Below are positions 63,230-64,000 of a DNA stretch of 64,000 nucleotides, piece after piece. Location: the NCBI GenBank assembly GCA_041916775.1, contig JAYRYZ010000001.1, forward strand, positions 1 through 64,000, written 5' to 3'. The stretch's first letter is position 1; each line of letters opens with the position of its first letter. The translations under genes and the position numbers were made by a program. Below the pieces are notes generated by a model, which saw only the letters and a program-made list of their open reading frames with translations, ran no database searches and had not been told where the DNA came from. This DNA comes from UBA2357 sp041916775 (lineage in GTDB: Bacteria > Pseudomonadota > Gammaproteobacteria > Burkholderiales > Rhodocyclaceae).

Positions 63230-63272
63230 CCGCAGGCCGGCCAGGTGTTGTCACCTGTACCGGCTGTGCGTG

Positions 63273-64000
63273 TCAGCCCTGGGTTGTTGCACCATTGCCG
63301 TTATGCCGCATCAGGCAGATGATGACGAGGATCACGGTGGCGGGCATCACGAAGCCGAGCATCAGGTCCGAGAACATGGGCAGCATGGGGTGCGCGCGCG
63401 CCGCGAGTACCAACCAGGCGGTGTAGGCCGCGTAGTAACCGAGGAAGGCGATGCCCTCCCAACGCGCGATCTCGCGACCGGTAATCATGATGGGCAGGCA
63501 GGCGAGCGCCACCGCCACCATTACCCACAGGTCGAAGTTGATGGCGGCTTCCGAGACCGGGATGCCGCCGCTCGAGATCATGCCGGTGACACCGATCACC
63601 GCGAAGATATTGAACACATTGCTGCCAACCACGTTGCCCACCGCGATGTCGCGCTGGCCGCGGATGGCGGCGACGATGGAGGTGGCGATTTCCGGCATCG
63701 AGGTGCCCACTGCGACGACCGTCAGGCCGATCACGAGGTCACTCACACCAAAGGCCTGCGCAAAGGCGACCGCGGCGCCGACCAGCCAGTCGGCACCCAG
63801 CACGAGTGCGCCCAGGCCGACCACGACGAGCGCAATCTGCACCGACCAGTGCCGATCCCACTGCGAATCGGGCGGCATCTCGTCGGCAAACTCGGCCTCG
63901 GTCTCGCGCGTTGCGCGTCGCGACTGCCTGACCAGGAAGGCGGTATAGGCGATCACGAGCGCGAACAGGATGACCCCCTCGTGCCGCTGAATCGTGCCGT
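63273..64000 (-). CDS. CaCA-family sodium/calcium antiporter, 5' part outside the window
   Basis: The frame is open up to the window edge and continues upstream, so only about the last 242 residues are visible. The second Na_Ca exchanger repeat reads TVVAVGTSMPEIATSIVAAIRGQRDIAVGNVVGSNVFNIFAVIG (in part); GTSMPEI...VGNVVGSN is the family signature. Multiple hydrophobic helices. YrbG/CaxA-like. The true start is beyond 64000. Confidence 0.88.
   Translation of the reverse strand, partial: GTIQRHEGVILFALVIAYTAFLVRQSRRATRETEAEFADEMPPDSQWDRHWSVQIALVVVGLGALVLGADWLVGAAVAFAQAFGVSDLVIGLTVVAVGTSMPEIATSIVAAIRGQRDIAVGNVVGSNVFNIFAVIGVTGMISSGGIPVSEAAINFDLWVMVAVALACLPIMITGREIARWEGIAFLGYYAAYTAWLVLAARAHPMLPMFSDLMLGFVMPATVILVIICLMRHNGNGATTQG

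Overview
The window looks like chromosomal DNA of an aerobic, aromatic-degrading betaproteobacterium, most likely Rhodocyclales (Thauera/Azoarcus-like). This is an inference from gene content: a toluene monooxygenase operon with a TodST-type sensor pair, a leucine/isovalerate (liu) pathway, a SAH riboswitch in front of ahcY, IPTL-CTERM surface proteins and high GC throughout. No rRNA, tRNA or CRISPR array was seen.

Layout. 0.2-5 kb: a LuxR-type regulator and a giant DUF4347/IPTL-CTERM surface protein. 5.2-11.5 kb: a complete toluene monooxygenase operon tmoABCDEF (all six diiron ligands of the alpha subunit are present) and a FadL/TodX outer-membrane channel, ending in a clear terminator. 11.5-15.1 kb: the TodS/TodT-like kinase and regulator that probably control it. 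15.2-25.1 kb: an accessory island, visibly less GC-rich from about 19.3 kb, holding a solitary XRE antitoxin-like gene, a TumE/TumA toxin-antitoxin pair, a truncated IS1634-like transposase abutting a truncated nucleotidyltransferase, a 38-codon stub of a type I methylase (HsdM), a self-regulated Fic enzyme, a two-gene SF2 helicase plus STAS-GHKL ATPase unit, and an opposing ASCH plus GNAT/PUA-like pair. This island is the best candidate for an undescribed (probably defence-related) system.

25.2-31.1 kb: a minus-strand phospholipid-remodelling operon (CDP-alcohol phosphotransferase, hydrolase-methyltransferase fusion, PAP2-tyrosine phosphatase fusion, small membrane protein, PlsC, CdsA). 31.2-37.7 kb: a second CTERM-type surface protein and a large hybrid sensor kinase. 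38-50.9 kb: leucine degradation (AraC regulator, liuA, liuB, liuC, liuD, liuE), interrupted between liuA and liuB by a 3-kb block of unrelated small genes. The liuA and liuB upstream regions share a 25-bp motif, and liuD carries a partial duplication of its own start. 51-60.4 kb: mostly housekeeping genes (rapZ, NusG-II/Gx pair, a Na/Pi cotransporter, a HerA-like ATPase, yebC, ruvC between two DMT exporters). 60.5-63.2 kb: a SAM-cycle operon ahcY-S4-metF under a SAH riboswitch. 63.3 kb to the end: a CaCA-type cation antiporter running off the window.

How it works together: toluene entering through the FadL channel would be hydroxylated by TmoABCDEF, with the TodS-like kinase sensing the aromatic and the TodT-like regulator activating the operon. 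No downstream ring-cleavage genes lie in the window. The liu genes convert isovaleryl-CoA to acetyl-CoA and acetoacetate.
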